From Tritrichomonas musculus (lineage: Eukaryota; Parabasalia; Tritrichomonadida; Tritrichomonadidae), in NCBI GenBank assembly GCA_039105265.1, contig JAPFFF010000002.1:6820001-6884000 (forward strand): 64,000 nt of DNA, read 5' to 3'. The translations under genes and the position numbers were made by a program. Under the pieces are notes generated by a model. The model worked only from the letters and a program-made list of their open reading frames with translations. It was not told where the DNA came from and did no database searches. Positions 32,018 through 41,569 of this stretch are shown one piece after another. Numbering within the stretch: the stretch's first letter is position 1; the number at the start of each line of letters is the position of its first letter.

Positions 32018-35000
32018 ATGAATAATATCTCTAGGAGATATTATCCATCTGCACCAGAACTAGCATATCTAAATAGACAAGCAAATGCCTATTTTTCTAG
32101 GCCAGAACGGTCGCAAAGTAGGCATGATGTTCTTGAAGAATCATATACTTATTTAAAGATTTTTTCTCATCATTGGACTCTTAGAAATGTTCGTTTATGG
32201 TTCAATAACCATTATGTTAAACCAAACAATCTGGTGCACTATACAATCAACAATACGTCACAAGCGAATTTTGCAAACAATGAAAATAGCAATGAGTTGC
32301 AAACGGGCTCAACAAACAATGCAAATAATAGTGCGTTACAAACGAATTTAACCAACAATGTTAATAACGGTGTGTTTCAAATGAGCTCAACAAGTAATGT
32401 AAATAACAATGTGCTCCAAACGAATTTAACAAACAGTGTTAACAACAATATGTTACCAACAAACTCAACAAACAGTGCAAATAATAGTGCGTTACAAACG
32501 AATTTAACCAACAATGTTAATAACGGTGCGTTTCAAATGAGCTCAACAAGTAATGTAAATAACAATGTGCTCCAAACGAATTTAACAAACAGTGTTAACA
32601 ACAATATGTTACCAACAAACTCAACAAACAGTGCAAATAATAGTGCGTTACAAACGAATTTAACAAACAGTGTTAGTAACAATATGTTCCAAGCGAGGTC
32701 AACAAGAAATGTAAATAACAATGTGCTCCAAACGAATTTAACAAACAGTGTTAGTAACAATATGTTACCAACAAACTCAACAAACAGTGCAAATAATAGT
32801 GCGTTACAAACGAATTTAACCAACAATGTTAATAACGGTGTGTTTCAAATGAGCTCAACAAGTAATGTAAATAACAATGTGCTCCAAACGAATTTAACAA
32901 ACAGTGTTAACAACAATATGTTACCAACAAACTCAACAAACAGTGCAAATAATAGTGCGTTACAAACGAATTTAACAAACAGTGTTAGTAACAATATGTT
33001 CCAAGCGAGGTCAACAAGAAATGTAAATAACAATGTGCTCCAAACGAATTTAACAAACAGTGTTAGTAACAATATGTTACCAACAAACTCAACAAACAGT
33101 GCAAATAATAGTGCGTTACAAACGAATTTAACCAACAATGTTAATAACGGTGCATTTCAAATGAGCTCAACAAGTAATGTAAATAACAATGTGCTCCAAA
33201 CGAATTTAACAAACAGTGTTAACAACAATATGTTACCAACAAACTCAACAAACAGTGCAAATAATAGTGCGTTACAAACGAATTTAACCAACAATGTTAA
33301 TAACGGTGCGTTTCAAATGAGCTCAACAAGTAATGTAAATAACAATGTGCTCCAAACGAATTTAACAAACAGTGTTAACAACAATATGTTACCAACAAAC
33401 TCAACAAACAGTGCAAATAATAGTGCGTTACAAACGAATTTAACAAACAGTGTTAGTAACAATATGTTCCAAGCGAGGTCAACAAGAAATGTAAATAACG
33501 GTGTGTTTCAAATGAGCTCAACAAGTAATGTAAATAACAATGTGCTCCAAACGAATTTAACAAACAGTGTTAACAACAATATGTTACCAACAAACTCAAC
33601 AAACAGTGCAAATAATAGTGCGTTACAAACGAATTTAACAAACAGTGTTAGTAACAATATGTTCCAAGCGAGGTCAACAAGAAATGTAAATAACGGTGTG
33701 TTTCAAATGAGCTCAACAAGTAATGTAAATAACAATGTGCTCCAAACGAATTTAACAAACAGTGTTAACAACAATATGTTACCAACAAACTCAACAAACA
33801 GTGCAAATAATAGTGCGTTACAAACAAATTTAACTAACAATGCAAATAACGGCTTTAATTTCACCAACAAATCATCTTTTTTCCGTCCAGATAATCTTTT
33901 TTCTATTTCATCAAGTGATGGCAAAGCGTTTGTAAATTCTATAAAGAAAGAAGCTTTTGCTGAAGGATTTCAACTGACATCACTAAGAAAAAAAGATGGA
34001 GAATATAATGTTTTAAGATGCTCAAGATATAACGATCCAGAAACAAGATGCAGTTATCGTTTGAATATACAACAATATAATGTTGGAAAGCCAGATCATT
34101 TTTTTAAAATTCTAAATACATCAACTATTTCACATAATCATCCTATGAATCCTCTTTCTTTTGCACATAAAAATGTTGATGATGATACAAAGCAAGTTAT
34201 GAACACAATGAGCAAATGCAATATATCATCAACAAAGATTTCAGATTTCTTATACGAAAGTAAATCAATAAGAATTACCTCGTCACAGGTACGATACGTG
34301 ATAAATCAAGATAAACAAAAAGATAACAAAATTGAAACAGAAGAACTTATAGATAAAATTGTCAAAGAAGATGGTTTATATTTTGTATTGGATGATCCAT
34401 GCGGTGATGTGAACTACAGAAGAGCAATATTTACGGTTACTCATGATGAATTGGATAATTTACAAAAATTTGGTGATTTTATAAGCATTGATCCCACTTA
34501 TCCAAATTTAACATCAAATTGGACTACAATACCTTTAACTGTGGTTGGACATGCTCGTGAACTTAGATCTGGTGGTGTTATATTTTGTTCCAACGTAACA
34601 AGCGATGTGTATACTTGGGTAATAAAAATACTAGCTAATAATTTGCCATGTTATAACATTCTCCGAACAATAAGTTCAGATGATGATCAAAATCTTGAAG
34701 CTGCATGGAATAATATTGAGCAAGATCCTTCATGCTTTCACTTATCGCGTATCATATGTATATGGCATAAAATTAAGAATTTGAAAGATGAAATGAAAAA
34801 CGTTGATATGAGCAAAGAAGATCAAGATAAAGTAATAAAATTATTCCACGAGATGGCTTTTACAAGAAATGAGGACAAGTGCTTAGAATTATTACAAACA
34901 ATCAAACAAAATTATACAAAAATTAGTAGCTTTATAAATGCATTTCAAGAAAAATACTTGAGAACATCAACAAAATCATTTTCAAAGTTTACATGGTCGC

Positions 35001-36046
35001 TTGGATATATATCGAACAATTTTTCTGAAAGCCACAATTCAAGTATAAAAAACTTACTTGGCAATCGTTCTTTAACTCTTGTTGAAATGCGCGATGTGAT
35101 CACAAAAGCAGAAATGAGACGAAGAACTGAAAAAGAATATATAAAGAATAGAAAAATAAGAAAAGCTATCGATCAAAAAACAATTGAATTAATGCGGAAA
35201 TTTAAAATAGATAGAAGCATTTCGGAGTCAATTGTTGGGTCAATGCAAAAAGGCGACAGCCTCAATTTAGTCCAACAAGGCAATTTATGGATCGTCGAAG
35301 AGCAAAAAACATCTGATTTTTATGAAGTTACAAACAATGATAATCAATGGCATTGCACATGTGGTAAGCTAACATCAACCGGTTTACCTTGTTCACATAT
35401 ATTGAAAGTAATGAGAGAGATTCAAATTGAGTTTGCTCCTGAGAGTTGTTTAATTGCTCCAAGATGGATTCTTTCTGAACAAATGTTTGAAAATGTAATG
35501 ATCAAAAAACTTGATGAAATCTCGATAATTCAACTAAGAAATGACCAGCCAAAAAGTGTTAAAAAGAGATACACAAATATAACAGCAAAAATTCATTCGA
35601 TTGCTGACATTGGAAGCAAAACAGATGAAAATTATGAAAAAACAATTGGAACATTAGACAAACTCGAAAACGATTTATTAGGAATAAAAGAAACTAAAGA
35701 TGCCAGGTATCGTAAATGTGGAAGACCAAGGACATCACGGTTAAAAAGAACAAATAAAAATGGAAATAAAGTGCAAAAATGCCAAATTTGTAAAAATAAC
35801 CATAATACATCAAAATGCCCACACATTAAGTCCGTAAGAGATTGTATTAATTTCGAAATCAATACAACTGCATCGAAAAGACATTGTACAATTTGTCGTT
35901 CTGCGGGTCATTTCGCAAAAACTTGCCCAGCCTTGAAATTGTGGAAAGAAGTTCAAGAACAAAATAAAAATATAGAATATGAAGAAGAAGAAGAAGTAAT
36001 AGAATACGAATATGAAGAGGAGGAGGAAGAAGAAATATATGAATAA
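32018..36046 (+). CDS. MULE-family transposase with Asn-rich repeat region
   Basis: 1342 residues. After a 90-residue start comes an Asn/Thr/Ser-rich block of 13-residue repeats (about 105-610). A FAR1/FLYWCH-like zinc region follows (about 628-712; CSRYNDPETRCSYRL and ISHNHPMNP). The MULE catalytic core has ISIDPTY (first Asp, about 823), ISSDDDQN (second Asp, about 887), the CxxH-like HLSRIICIWH (about 908) and NNFSESHNS (Glu, about 1004). A SWIM zinc finger reads CTCGKLTSTGLPCSH (about 1113). Two CCHC knuckles (CQICKNNHNTSKCP, CTICRSAGHFAKTCP) and a Glu-rich tail finish the protein. It is a single open frame and may still be functional. It is the evident mobiliser of the 12.4-kb element. 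Confidence 0.92.
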   Translation: MNNISRRYYPSAPELAYLNRQANAYFSRPERSQSRHDVLEESYTYLKIFSHHWTLRNVRLWFNNHYVKPNNLVHYTINNTSQANFANNENSNELQTGSTNNANNSALQTNLTNNVNNGVFQMSSTSNVNNNVLQTNLTNSVNNNMLPTNSTNSANNSALQTNLTNNVNNGAFQMSSTSNVNNNVLQTNLTNSVNNNMLPTNSTNSANNSALQTNLTNSVSNNMFQARSTRNVNNNVLQTNLTNSVSNNMLPTNSTNSANNSALQTNLTNNVNNGVFQMSSTSNVNNNVLQTNLTNSVNNNMLPTNSTNSANNSALQTNLTNSVSNNMFQARSTRNVNNNVLQTNLTNSVSNNMLPTNSTNSANNSALQTNLTNNVNNGAFQMSSTSNVNNNVLQTNLTNSVNNNMLPTNSTNSANNSALQTNLTNNVNNGAFQMSSTSNVNNNVLQTNLTNSVNNNMLPTNSTNSANNSALQTNLTNSVSNNMFQARSTRNVNNGVFQMSSTSNVNNNVLQTNLTNSVNNNMLPTNSTNSANNSALQTNLTNSVSNNMFQARSTRNVNNGVFQMSSTSNVNNNVLQTNLTNSVNNNMLPTNSTNSANNSALQTNLTNNANNGFNFTNKSSFFRPDNLFSISSSDGKAFVNSIKKEAFAEGFQLTSLRKKDGEYNVLRCSRYNDPETRCSYRLNIQQYNVGKPDHFFKILNTSTISHNHPMNPLSFAHKNVDDDTKQVMNTMSKCNISSTKISDFLYESKSIRITSSQVRYVINQDKQKDNKIETEELIDKIVKEDGLYFVLDDPCGDVNYRRAIFTVTHDELDNLQKFGDFISIDPTYPNLTSNWTTIPLTVVGHARELRSGGVIFCSNVTSDVYTWVIKILANNLPCYNILRTISSDDDQNLEAAWNNIEQDPSCFHLSRIICIWHKIKNLKDEMKNVDMSKEDQDKVIKLFHEMAFTRNEDKCLELLQTIKQNYTKISSFINAFQEKYLRTSTKSFSKFTWSLGYISNNFSESHNSSIKNLLGNRSLTLVEMRDVITKAEMRRRTEKEYIKNRKIRKAIDQKTIELMRKFKIDRSISESIVGSMQKGDSLNLVQQGNLWIVEEQKTSDFYEVTNNDNQWHCTCGKLTSTGLPCSHILKVMREIQIEFAPESCLIAPRWILSEQMFENVMIKKLDEISIIQLRNDQPKSVKKRYTNITAKIHSIADIGSKTDENYEKTIGTLDKLENDLLGIKETKDARYRKCGRPRTSRLKRTNKNGNKVQKCQICKNNHNTSKCPHIKSVRDCINFEINTTASKRHCTICRSAGHFAKTCPALKLWKEVQEQNKNIEYEEEEEVIEYEYEEEEEEEIYE
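32330..33850 (+). repeat. 39-bp / 156-bp hierarchical coding repeat in the MULE transposase
   Basis: About 39 units of 39 bp (13 codons) such as NSANNSALQTNLT, NNVNNGVFQMSST, SNVNNNVLQTNLT and NSVNNNMLPTNST. They are arranged mainly in 156-bp four-unit cycles, copies of which are nearly identical in DNA. Both the frame and the cycle are kept, showing recent expansion by unequal exchange or slippage under coding constraint. Confidence 0.9.
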
Positions 36047-36111
36047 ATTTAATATATTAGCAGCTATATTGATTTAATAAACATTTGATTTGTAAATAAT
36101 TTATTTTTTAT

Positions 36112-37395
36112 ATGCCAATGAGCGGCGTTTTTAGGCGTGATTGTGCTACTCTTTTATGCGTGATTGTGCTGCGATTTTATGCGTGATTGTGCTGCTCTTT
36201 TATGGCCGATTGTGCTGCTCTTTTATGCGTGATTGTGCTGCTCTTTTATGGCCGATTGTGCTGCTCTTTTATGCGTGATTGTGCTGCTCTTTTATGGCCG
36301 ATTGTGCTGCTCTTTTATGCGTGATTGTGCTGCGCTTTTATGGCCGATTGTGCTGCTCTTTTATGCGTGATTGTGCTGCGCTTTTATGGCCGATTGTGCT
36401 GCGCTTTTATGGCCGATTGTGCTGCGCTTTTATGCGTGATTGTGCTGCGCTTTTATGGCCGATTGTGCTGCTCTTTTATGCGTGATTGTGCTGCGCTTTT
36501 ATGGCCGATTGTGCTGCGCTTTTATGGCCGATTGTGCTGCGCTTTTATGCGTGATTGTGCTGCGCTTTTATGGCCGATTGTGCTGCGCTTTTATGCGTGA
36601 TTGTGTTGCGCTTTTATGGCCGATTGTGCTGCGCTTTTATGCGTGATTGTGTTGCGCTTTTATGGCCGATTGTGCTACGCTTTTATGCGTGATTGTGCTG
36701 CTCTTTTATGGCCGATTGTGCTGCTCTTTTATGCGTGATTGTGCTGCTCTTTTATGGCCGATTGTGCTGCTCTTTTATGGCCGATTGTGCTGCTCTTTTA
36801 TGGCCGATTGTGCTGCTATTTTATGCGTGATTGTGCTGCGATTTTATGGCCGATTGTGCTGCTCTTTTATGGCCGATTGTGCTGCTCTTTTATGGCCGAT
36901 TGTGCTGCTATTTTATGCGTGATTGTGCTGCGATTTTATGCGTGATTGTGCTGCGATTTTATGCGTGATTGTGCTGCGCTTTTATGCGTGATTGTGCTGC
37001 TCTTTTATGGCCGATTGTGCTGCTCTTTTATGGCCGATTGTGCTGCTCTTTTATGGCCGATTGTGCTGCTATTTTATGCGTGATTGTGCTGCTCTTTTAT
37101 GGCCGATTGTGCTGCTCTTTTATGCGTGATTGTGCTGCTCTTTTATGGCCGATTGTGCTGCTCTTTTATGGCCGATTGTGCTGCTCTTTTATGGCCGATT
37201 GTGCTGCTATTTTATGCGTGATTGTGCTGCGATTTTATGCGTGATTGTGCTGCGATTTTATGCGTGATTGTGCTGCGCTTTTATGCGTGATTGTGCTGCT
37301 CTTTTATGGCCGATTGTGCTGCGCTTTTATGCGTGATTGTGCTGCTCTTTTATGGCCGATTGTGCTGCGCTTTTATGCGTGATTGTGCTGCTCTT
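36112..37395 (+). repeat. 23-bp minisatellite, about 55 copies
   Basis: Tandem units of the form gattgtgctgctcttttatgNNN, where the end is either gcgt or ggcc-like (atgcgt/atggcc) and the middle is ctgctc, ctgcgc, ctgcta or ctgcga. Period is 23 bp throughout. It starts 66 bp after the transposase stop. The short frames that appear in all phases are by-products of the repeat and not genes. Confidence 0.95.
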
Positions 37396-37455
37396 TTTTT
37401 AGCTACAAAAAGTTGTTTTATTGAGCTTTTCCTAAATCATTTTTTTATCTAGATA

Positions 37456-38231
37456 GATAATCGCTATCGAGTATTTAGGAAATCGTTTTAGAGTCTAAGA
37501 TAATCGTTATCGAGTATTTAGGAAATCGTTTTAGAGTCTAAGATAATCGCTATCGAGTATTTAGGAAATCGTTTTAGAGTCTAAGATAATCGCTATCGAG
37601 TATTTAGGAAATCGTTTTAGAGTCTAAGATAATCGCTATCGAGTATTTAGGAAATCGTTTTAGAGTCTAAGATAATCGCTATCGAGTATTTAGGAAATCG
37701 TTTTAAAGTTTAAGATAATCGCTATCGAGTATTTAGGAAATCGTTTTAGAGTCTAAGATAATCGCTATCGAGTATTTAGGAAATCGTTTTAAAGTTTAAG
37801 ATAATCGCTATCGAGTATTTAGGAAATCGTTTTAGAGTCTAAGATAATCGCTATCGAGTATTTAGGAAATCGTTTTAAAGTCTAAGATAATCGCTATCGA
37901 GTATTTAGGAAATCGTTTTAAAGTTTAAGATAATCGCTATCGAGTATTTAGGAAATCGTTTTAGAGTCTAAGATAATCGCTATCGAGTATTTAGGAAATC
38001 GTTTTAAAGTCTAAGATAATCGTTATCGAGTATTTAGGAAATCGTTTTAAAGTCTAAGATAATCGTTATCGAGTATTTAGGAAATCGTTTTAAAGTCTAA
38101 GATAATCGCTATCGAGTATTTAGGAAATCGTTTTAAAGTCTAAGATAATCGTTATCGAGTATTTAGGAAATCGTTTTAGAGTCTAAGATAATCGCTATCG
38201 AGTATTTAGGAAATCGTTTTAGAGTCTTTTT
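37456..38231 (+). repeat. 43-bp minisatellite, 18 copies
   Basis: Units begin gataatcgctatcgagtatt at 37456, 37499 and every 43 bp after. Variation is limited to gct/gtt and gagtct/aagtct/aagttt. Each unit contains the imperfect palindrome GATAATCGCTATC. It lies between the 23-bp minisatellite and the right inverted repeat of the MULE. Confidence 0.95.
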
Positions 38232-38261
38232 GTTTTAAGATATAAAAGGCGCCAAAATTCA

Positions 38262-38393
38262 ATATCATTTATCAAAAAGTTCTTATTACATTTATTAAAA
38301 AGTTCTTATTACATTTATCAAAAAGTTCTTATTACATTTATCAAAAAGTTATTATTTTTGAATACTGTTATGGTCACTTCACCATAACAGTGT
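38262..38393 (-). repeat. Right inverted repeat of the MULE with 23-bp subrepeats
   Basis: Reverse complement of the left end at 25975-26100, with about three copies of the 23-bp subterminal unit, one carrying a single change (attaaaaag). Confidence 0.88.
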
Positions 38394-38774
38394 GCTATTT
38401 ATCATTTCTCAAAAATAAAATAAAAAAAGCATTTATCATTTAAATTATTAAATAAAAAAACCTTTTTCTCCAAAAGATTCTTAATAAAATTAATGCAATA
38501 GCAAACCAGGTTGATCTTTCATAATTGTTCTTTGAGTAAAATTAAATGCAAATTTTTGATAAAAGCTTATTGAATATAGTGATTTTATTTATAATTGGAA
38601 TTAATAATTATAAAATACAAAATAATAAATAAATATATTAAAATGAAGAATATAAAGTGAAAAATGAAAATGAAAATTTTTTCACAAATTTCTTTTTATC
38701 GTTTTTATATAAAATAAATAAAGCATTCAAAAAATAAAATAAATTGAAAGAAAGATTCACAAATTTATAAAACC

Positions 38775-40277
38775 ATGAGTGAGCAAAAACTTCTTAAAGC
38801 ATGTGAAAACGGATATCTTGACAAAGTTCGACAACTTCTTTCTGCCAAAGAAATTGATATCAACTGCAAAGACATTTGAATCCAAAATCATTCATAAGAT
38901 TCAAATCTAACATTTTTCATGATATTGAACAATTGAAATATTTATGGAATTTAACTCGAATATTTAATTATACGCCGTTGATTTGTGCTGCAGGTAAAGG
39001 TCATTCGGAAATTGTTGAAACATTAATCTCACAAGAAAATATTGAAATCAACTGCAAAGACATTTGAATCCAAAATCATTCATAACATTCAAATCTAACA
39101 TTTTTCATTATATTGAACAATTGAAATATTTATGGAATTTAACTCGAATATTTAATAATACGCCGTTGATTTGGGCTGCAGGTAAAGGTCATTCGGAAAT
39201 TGTTGAAACATTAATCTCACAAGAAAATATTGAAATCAACTGCAAAAACATTTGAATCCAAAATCATTCATAACATTCAAATCTAACATTTTTCATTATA
39301 TTGAACAATTGAAATATTTATGGAATTTAACTCGAATATTTAATAATACGCCGTTGATTTGGGCTGCAGGTAAAGGTCATTCGGAAATTGTTGAAACATT
39401 AATCTCACAAGAAAATATTGAAATCAACTGCAAAGACATTTGAATCCAAAATCATTCATAACATTCAAATCTAACATTTTTCATTTAATTGAACAATTGA
39501 AATATTTATGGAATTTAACTCGAATATTTAATAATACGCCGTTGATTTGTGCTGCAGGTAAAGGTCATTCGGAAATTGTTGAAACATTAATCTCACAAGA
39601 AAATATTGAAATCAACTGCAAAGACATTTGAATCCAAAATCATTCATAACATTCAAATCTAACATTTTTCATGATATTGAACAATTGAAATATTTATGGA
39701 ATTTAACTCGAATATTTAATGATACGTCGTTGATTTGTGCTGCAAGAAACGGTCATTCAGAAATTGTTGAAACATTAATCTCACAAGAAAATATTGAAAT
39801 CAACTGCAAAAACATTTGAATCCAAAATCATTCATAACATTCAAATCTAACATTTTTCATTTAATTGAACAATTGAAATATTTATGGAATTTAACTCGAA
39901 TATTTAATAATACGCCGTTGATTTGGGCTGCATATAAAGGTCATTCGGAAATTGTTGAAACATTAATCTCACAAGAAAATATTGAAATCAACTGCAAAAA
40001 CATTTGAATCCAAAATCATTCATGACATTCAAATCTAACATTTTTCATTTAATTGAACAATTGAAATATTTATGGAATTTAACTCGAATATTTAATTATA
40101 CGCCGTTGATTTGTGCTGCACAAGAAGGTCATTCGGAAATTGTTGAAGCATTAATCTCACAAGAAAATATTGAAATCAACTGCAAAGACATTTGAATCCA
40201 AAATCATTCATGACATTCAAATCTAACATTTTTCATAAAATTGAACAATTGAAATATTTATGGAATTTTGAAATGAA
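38775..40277 (+). repeat. Ankyrin array A: start codon plus seven 188-bp units
   Basis: An ATG at 38775 opens MSEQKLLKACENGYLDKVRQ, a normal trichomonad ankyrin start, but the frame meets TGA at 38877. Then follow seven 188-bp units (38876, 39064, 39252, 39440, 39628, 39816, 40004) and a partial eighth leading to the kinase. Each encodes FNxTPLIxAAxxGHSEIVET, then LISQENIEINCKDI, a clear ankyrin repeat, preceded by about 86-89 nt that shift the frame. Units are almost identical except at a few triplets. A functional product needs the intervening sequence removed, or frameshifting. Upstream, attcacaaatttataaaacc before the ATG is a possible initiator region. Confidence 0.85.
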
Positions 40278-41447
40278 ATGATTTATAAGGCAGCCATTGA
40301 CTACGCCAGAGAAAAAAATGATGGAGAAATTGTTGAACTTCTAACGAACGGACCAAATCGACGAATGAAGAACTTAATTGAACGAAATAAGACACTTCAT
40401 CTCAAAGTTCAAAGACTTCTGCGAGCAACGCATTTGAGTAAGAACGAAGGAAGATCTCATCCATCCGAAAGTCAGAATGAAGCACGAGAGGCAAACGGTG
40501 ACCTTCAAGAAGAACTGAAGAAGCTGAAGAAATATCTTTCAGCGCTGAACACGAAAGCAGAAGAAATCGAAATTGTCGACATCAACGAATTCGAAGAAGT
40601 TTCTGTGATTGGTGAAGGTGGCACATCAAGTGTGAAGGAAGTGATTAAGAGAGAACGATATGCGAAGAAAGAACTGAAAGAACTGAGCCATGAAAAACTT
40701 CAGCGATTTCTTGCAGAATGTGAAACTCTGAGCAGACTTCATCATCCGTGCATCATCGACATCGTTGGTGTGAACTTTGGAGACGAAGATCATCCGCCGT
40801 CGATCATCCTTTCGCTTGAACCGAAATCGCTTGAGTCAGCGATCTCGAAGAAGGAACTTGAAAACGACGATAAGAACCGAATCACTGTTGAAATTGTTCT
40901 TGGAATGCGCTACATCCACAAGCGAAACTTCATGCATCGTGACCTGAAGCCGACGAACATCCTTCTGAGCAAGAACAACGAAGTGCGAATCAGCGACTTC
41001 GGCCTTGCGAAGTACGACGACATTTCATGCTCGCAGACGAAGGGCGTCGGCACACTTCGCTTCATGGCGCCGGAACTTTGTGAAGACGGCGAAGTCAGCA
41101 CGAAGTACACGAACAAAGTCGACGTTTACTCATTCGGAATCACACTGATGTACATCATCACCGAAAGATACCCGCCATTCAGCATGAGAAACGTCGTCCT
41201 TGGAATTGTTCCAACGATCCCAGCAGCAGTTGTTGGCTGGGTTTCGTCTCTGATTGTCCGATGCCTTTCGCCAGAGAGCGAAAAACGTCCGTCATTCGAC
41301 GAAATCTTCGACGAGCTGAAATCGCACAACTTCGACCTTTTCAGTGAAGAAAGTGAGAATCAACTGACGAGCAAGCAGCGAAGCATGAAACAAGCGATCG
41401 AATCACGCGTTCTTGAGATCGAAGCCTTCGAATACCAGCATCAATAA
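40278..41447 (+). CDS. TKL-type protein kinase, C-terminal part of ankyrin-kinase gene A
   Basis: 389 residues from the first in-frame ATG; the true product probably includes the ankyrin array upstream. Residues 1-30 (IYKAAIDYAREKND, then EIVELL) are the last ankyrin half-repeat of such genes. A coiled linker (about 35-98) follows. The kinase domain has a Gly-loop GEGGTSSV (112-119), Lys130 (YAKKEL), catalytic HRDLKPTN (220-227), DFG (240-242) and MAPE (263-266). All key residues are present, so it should be active. The sequence type is the tyrosine-kinase-like group common in trichomonads and Entamoeba. The ATG overlaps the TGA that ends the preceding frame (ATGA). Codon use is richer in G and C than in the array. 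Copy B differs at a few residues. Confidence 0.9.
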   Translation: MIYKAAIDYAREKNDGEIVELLTNGPNRRMKNLIERNKTLHLKVQRLLRATHLSKNEGRSHPSESQNEAREANGDLQEELKKLKKYLSALNTKAEEIEIVDINEFEEVSVIGEGGTSSVKEVIKRERYAKKELKELSHEKLQRFLAECETLSRLHHPCIIDIVGVNFGDEDHPPSIILSLEPKSLESAISKKELENDDKNRITVEIVLGMRYIHKRNFMHRDLKPTNILLSKNNEVRISDFGLAKYDDISCSQTKGVGTLRFMAPELCEDGEVSTKYTNKVDVYSFGITLMYIITERYPPFSMRNVVLGIVPTIPAAVVGWVSSLIVRCLSPESEKRPSFDEIFDELKSHNFDLFSEESENQLTSKQRSMKQAIESRVLEIEAFEYQHQ

Positions 41448-41569
41448 GACTAACACCTTCAACTAAAAACTTCCTAATTTATTCTTTTTTTTTTTTTTTT
41501 TTTTTTTTTTTTCTTCACAAAATCTACACAAAAAGTGGATTTCATTCAATTATATTCACAAAAAGTGAT

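Larger units (their letters stand above)
25975..38393. mobile_element. 12.4-kb MULE-type DNA transposon with long inverted repeats
   Basis: The left end starts ACACTGTTATGGTGAAGTGA and the right end is its reverse complement. The inverted repeats continue through attcaaaaataataac and then a 23-bp direct repeat (aactttttgataaatgtaat-aag), five copies on the left and about three on the right. The interior holds a Mutator-like (MULE) transposase gene (32018-36046), two minisatellites (36112-37395, 37456-38231), decayed coding sequence, and a nested hAT element. MULEs are known in trichomonads and often have long terminal repeats. A 9-bp MULE target duplication is not evident: the flanks agatata and gctattt do not match. 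The boundaries could therefore have been altered by recombination. Confidence 0.8.

Noticed and set aside
36279-37244. Several overlapping Cys-rich reading frames (MCCSFMADCAALL type)
   Set aside because: They are by-products of a 23-bp repeat without stops. The period is not a multiple of three, so the same text appears in every phase.
25960-38410. 9-bp target duplication around the 12.4-kb MULE
   Set aside because: The flanks do not match at any length tried near the tips, so none is claimed.
38871-38960. Ordinary spliceosomal intron in each ankyrin unit
   Set aside because: The segment contains no GT and no usable AG pair, and lacks the ACTAACACACAG-like 3' signal of trichomonad introns.
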